Origin: RGIG9115 sp045648165
GTDB taxonomy: Bacteria; Bacillota; Clostridia; UBA1381
Direction: 5' to 3'
NCBI GenBank assembly: GCA_045648165.1
Contig: JAZRNL010000038.1
Location: 1-44,219 of the forward strand
DNA length: 44,219 nucleotides
The position numbers and the translations under genes were made by a program. This document shows, piece by piece, positions 42,882 through 44,219 of this stretch. The notes under the pieces are model-generated. The model searched no databases and was not told where the DNA came from. It saw nothing but the letters and a program-made list of their open reading frames with translations. Each line of letters opens with the position of its first letter. Position 1 is the stretch's first letter.

Positions 42882-42917
42882 GTGTTTTAAAAAAAAATCT
42901 ACGAAAGGATTAAAAAT

Positions 42918-43754
42918 ATGTTCAAAATAGGATGCCATTTATCAGCTTCCAAAGGTTATACTCATATGGCTAAGGAAGCTGTATCAATAGGAGCAAACAC
43001 CTTTCAGTTCTTTACTCGTAACCCAAGAGGAGGAAGCGTGAAGGTGCTTGACCAAAAGGATATAGAAACCTACCTTGAATTTGCCAAAGAAAACAAGATT
43101 GAAACCATTCTTGCCCACTCGCCATATACCCTCAACGGATGCTCGGCAGATGAAAAAATAAGAGCATTTGCCCTATCTGTTATGCAAGATGATATCAGCC
43201 GTCTGGAACATACACCCGGAAGCCTGTACAATTTTCATCCAGGTAGTCATGTAGGCCAAGGAACAGATCGCGGAATTGAACTTATATGCGAAATGCTAAA
43301 CAAATCACTCACCCCAGGAATGACAACAACAGTTCTTCTTGAAACAATGTCGGGAAAAGGCAGTGAAGTGGGCAGAAGTTTTGAAGAACTCAAAAGGATT
43401 ATAGACGGAACAGATTATCCCGATAAGCTTGGAGTTTGTCTAGATACCTGCCACGTTTATGACGCAGGATATGATATAGTTGAAAATCTTGATGGTGTTC
43501 TTGAAGAATTTGACAAAATTCTGGGAATTGAGCGATTAAAGGCTATACACATAAATGATTCAAAAAACCCATTTGAAAGCCATAAAGACAGGCATGAAAA
43601 AATAGGCGAAGGTTTTATAGGGATTGAAGCTTTTGAAAGAATTATAAATCATAAGGATTTAAAAAATCTGCCGTTTTATCTTGAAACACCAAACGAACTC
43701 GACGGCTATGCAAAAGAAATTGAGTTGTTGAAGGGGTTGTATAGGGGTAAATAG
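42918..43754 (+). CDS. nfo: Endonuclease IV (AP endonuclease)
   Basis: Nfo cuts 5' of abasic sites and some oxidised bases in base-excision repair. The 278-residue TIM-barrel protein shows the N-terminal IGCHLSASKGYTHMA, FFTRNPRGG, LAHSPYTLNG, NFHPGSHVG, LLETMSGKGSEVG, GVCLDTCHVYDAGYD, HINDSKNPF and LETPNE, that is, the three-zinc ligand set. AAAGGA precedes the ATG. It has an individual promoter overlapping that of abcF and is followed by a hairpin array and terminator. The protein is complete. Confidence 0.97.
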   Translation: MFKIGCHLSASKGYTHMAKEAVSIGANTFQFFTRNPRGGSVKVLDQKDIETYLEFAKENKIETILAHSPYTLNGCSADEKIRAFALSVMQDDISRLEHTPGSLYNFHPGSHVGQGTDRGIELICEMLNKSLTPGMTTTVLLETMSGKGSEVGRSFEELKRIIDGTDYPDKLGVCLDTCHVYDAGYDIVENLDGVLEEFDKILGIERLKAIHINDSKNPFESHKDRHEKIGEGFIGIEAFERIINHKDLKNLPFYLETPNELDGYAKEIELLKGLYRGK

Positions 43755-43774
43755 GGGTTATTAAACTTTTAATA

Positions 43775-43862
43775 TGCTTGCCGAAAAGCAAATAACTCGC
43801 CACAGGCGAATATCACTGCCCGAAGGGCAATATCACTTGTTCCGCAAAGAACAAATATAACT
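43775..43862. repeat. Tandem array of small hairpins with AATATCACT-type linkers
   Basis: Four short stem-loops follow one another: TGCTT/AAGCA (43775-43790), TCGCC-ACA-GGCGA (43797-43809), TGCCC-GAA-GGGCA (43817-43829) and TTGTTC/GAACAA (43837-43854). The sequence between stems is nearly constant: AATAACT, AATATCACT, AATATCACT, AAATATAACT. Stems differ in sequence but keep pairing; linkers are conserved. The array is not coding and lies in the 3' UTR of nfo before its terminator. Confidence 0.7.
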
Positions 43863-43863
43863 G

Positions 43864-43895
43864 AAAAAAAGACATCCAATGGATGTCTTTTTTTT
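43864..43895. terminator. Bidirectional terminator of nfo and tRNA-Leu
   Basis: AAAAAAAGACATCC (43864-43877) and GGATGTCTTTTTTT (43881-43894) pair around an AAT loop, with T-runs on both strands. It serves nfo in the plus direction and the tRNA gene, which ends 3 nt away, in the minus direction. Confidence 0.88.
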
Positions 43896-43897
43896 CG

Positions 43898-43981
43898 TGG
43901 TGCGAGTGATGGGACTTGAACCCATACGTCGAAGACACACGCCCCTCAAACGTGCCTGTCTGCCTATTCCAGCACACTCGC
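43898..43981 (-). tRNA. tRNA-Leu(GAG)
   Basis: The 84-nt class II tRNA has acceptor arms GCGAGTG and CACTCGC, an encoded ACCA end (CCA at 43898-43900), an anticodon stem CACGT/GCGTG with loop TTGAGGG (anticodon GAG for CUC/CUU codons), a long variable arm (GTGTCTTCGACGT) and a T-arm ATGGG-TTCAAGT-CCCAT. Type II arm and D-loop with GG support leucine identity. It has its own strong promoter. Confidence 0.93.
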
Positions 43982-44005
43982 TTGTCTTGTCTGACAACGA
44001 AAGTT

Positions 44006-44034
44006 ATTATAGCACGTATAGGTAATTTTGTCAA
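44006..44034 (-). promoter_or_regulatory. Promoter of the tRNA-Leu gene
   Basis: Minus-strand TTGACA (44029-44034) and TATAAT (44006-44011) have a 17-bp spacer, a perfect consensus, with initiation near 43999 and a leader of about 17 nt. Confidence 0.88.
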
Positions 44035-44120
44035 CATATTTTTCGTATTTTTTTTAAAATGTGTAATTCTTACAATCAAATTAAAGTTACCATCTGCACT
44101 TGATGTACATTTTCGACAAG

Positions 44121-44219
44121 TTAAGGAGTTAAATTCCTGATATCTCTTGGGAATAAACTCACCTGGCGTATATCACGAAGCCCTAAAAGCTGCATGACAA
44201 ACCTTTCAGCACCAATACT
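44121..44219 (-). CDS. aspS: Aspartyl-tRNA synthetase, archaeal-type, C-terminal end only
   Basis: The last 32 codons of a gene running off the window end: SIGAERFVMQLLGLRDIRQV, then SLFPRDIRNLTP and TAA. This is class II motif 3 (GxGAER) followed by the LFPRD-LTP terminus characteristic of archaeal-type AspRS, including the non-discriminating aspartate--tRNA(Asn) ligases of many Clostridia. AsnRS normally ends in PFPRTPGNAEF instead. No clear terminator follows it before the tRNA promoter region. Whether it also charges tRNA-Asn cannot be told from this fragment. Confidence 0.85.
   Translation of the reverse strand, partial: SIGAERFVMQLLGLRDIRQVSLFPRDIRNLTP

Noticed and set aside
43775..43862. 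CRISPR-like array
   Set aside because: Units are about 20-25 nt, with variable stems and short constant linkers; no direct repeats of CRISPR length and no cas genes.
43813..44079. 88-residue minus-strand reading frame
   Set aside because: It runs across the terminator, the complete tRNA-Leu and its promoter, so it is a chance frame.

Overview
The window is a compact, AT-rich stretch of bacterial chromosome. It most likely comes from an uncultured, probably gut-associated Clostridia (Oscillospirales/Christensenellales-like Firmicutes). The support is inference from gene content: strong Shine-Dalgarno sites, near-perfect vegetative promoters with 16-18 bp spacers, RsmA, FtsH, TilS, GdpP, MazG-like, DUF1836, DUF1858 and YkpA-type ABC-F proteins, a B12-dependent ribonucleotide reductase, a eukaryotic-type GlyRS, and the C-terminus of an archaeal-type AspRS. 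I see no prophage, insertion sequence, CRISPR array or obvious genomic island. Nearly all of the DNA is housekeeping coding sequence, mostly on the minus strand.

Layout. (1) 24-4677, minus: a transcription unit running from a Cys4 mini-protein through a PHP hydrolase, rsmA and an XRE regulator to addB, which stops far short of its family length at the window edge. (2) 4756-15668, minus: a large operon with four aminoacyl-tRNA synthetases (gltX, glnS, trpS, glyS), a MocR-like aminotransferase, a wecA/tagO plus wecB pair for undecaprenyl-linked glycan synthesis, and mgtE behind a structured leader. (3) 15743-18123: an acyl-CoA synthetase-like gene divergent from a DUF1836 regulator. (4) 18125-20499, minus: nrdJ under what look like paired NrdR boxes. 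(5) 20516-30847, minus: MazG-like, gdpP (c-di-AMP turnover), rplI, dnaB, tilS, ftsH, DUF1858, phosphoglucomutase and a PfkB sugar kinase. (6) 30907-35965: a SWIM/SNF2 helicase divergent from recQ. (7) 36118-42881, minus: ABC-F, ABC exporter, thyA, metallophosphoesterase, nfeD, an SPFH protein and a NusG-domain-II protein. (8) 42837-44219: nfo, an array of small hairpins, tRNA-Leu(GAG) and the 3' end of aspS.

The genes cover translation (synthetases, rplI, rsmA, tilS, tRNA), replication and repair (dnaB, recQ, nfo, addB, nrdJ, thyA), envelope and membrane quality control (wecA/B, ftsH, nfeD/SPFH) and second-messenger or ion homeostasis (gdpP, mgtE). The least ordinary signals are non-coding: an mgtE leader with two competing pairings and a possible leader peptide, two NrdR-like boxes 32 bp apart embedded in a terminator-like hairpin at nrdJ, a mirror-symmetric overlapping promoter pair between abcF and nfo, and a tandem array of mini-hairpins joined by a repeated linker. 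The most notable protein-level oddity is an ABC-F ATPase in which one of the two composite ATP sites appears fully degenerate.
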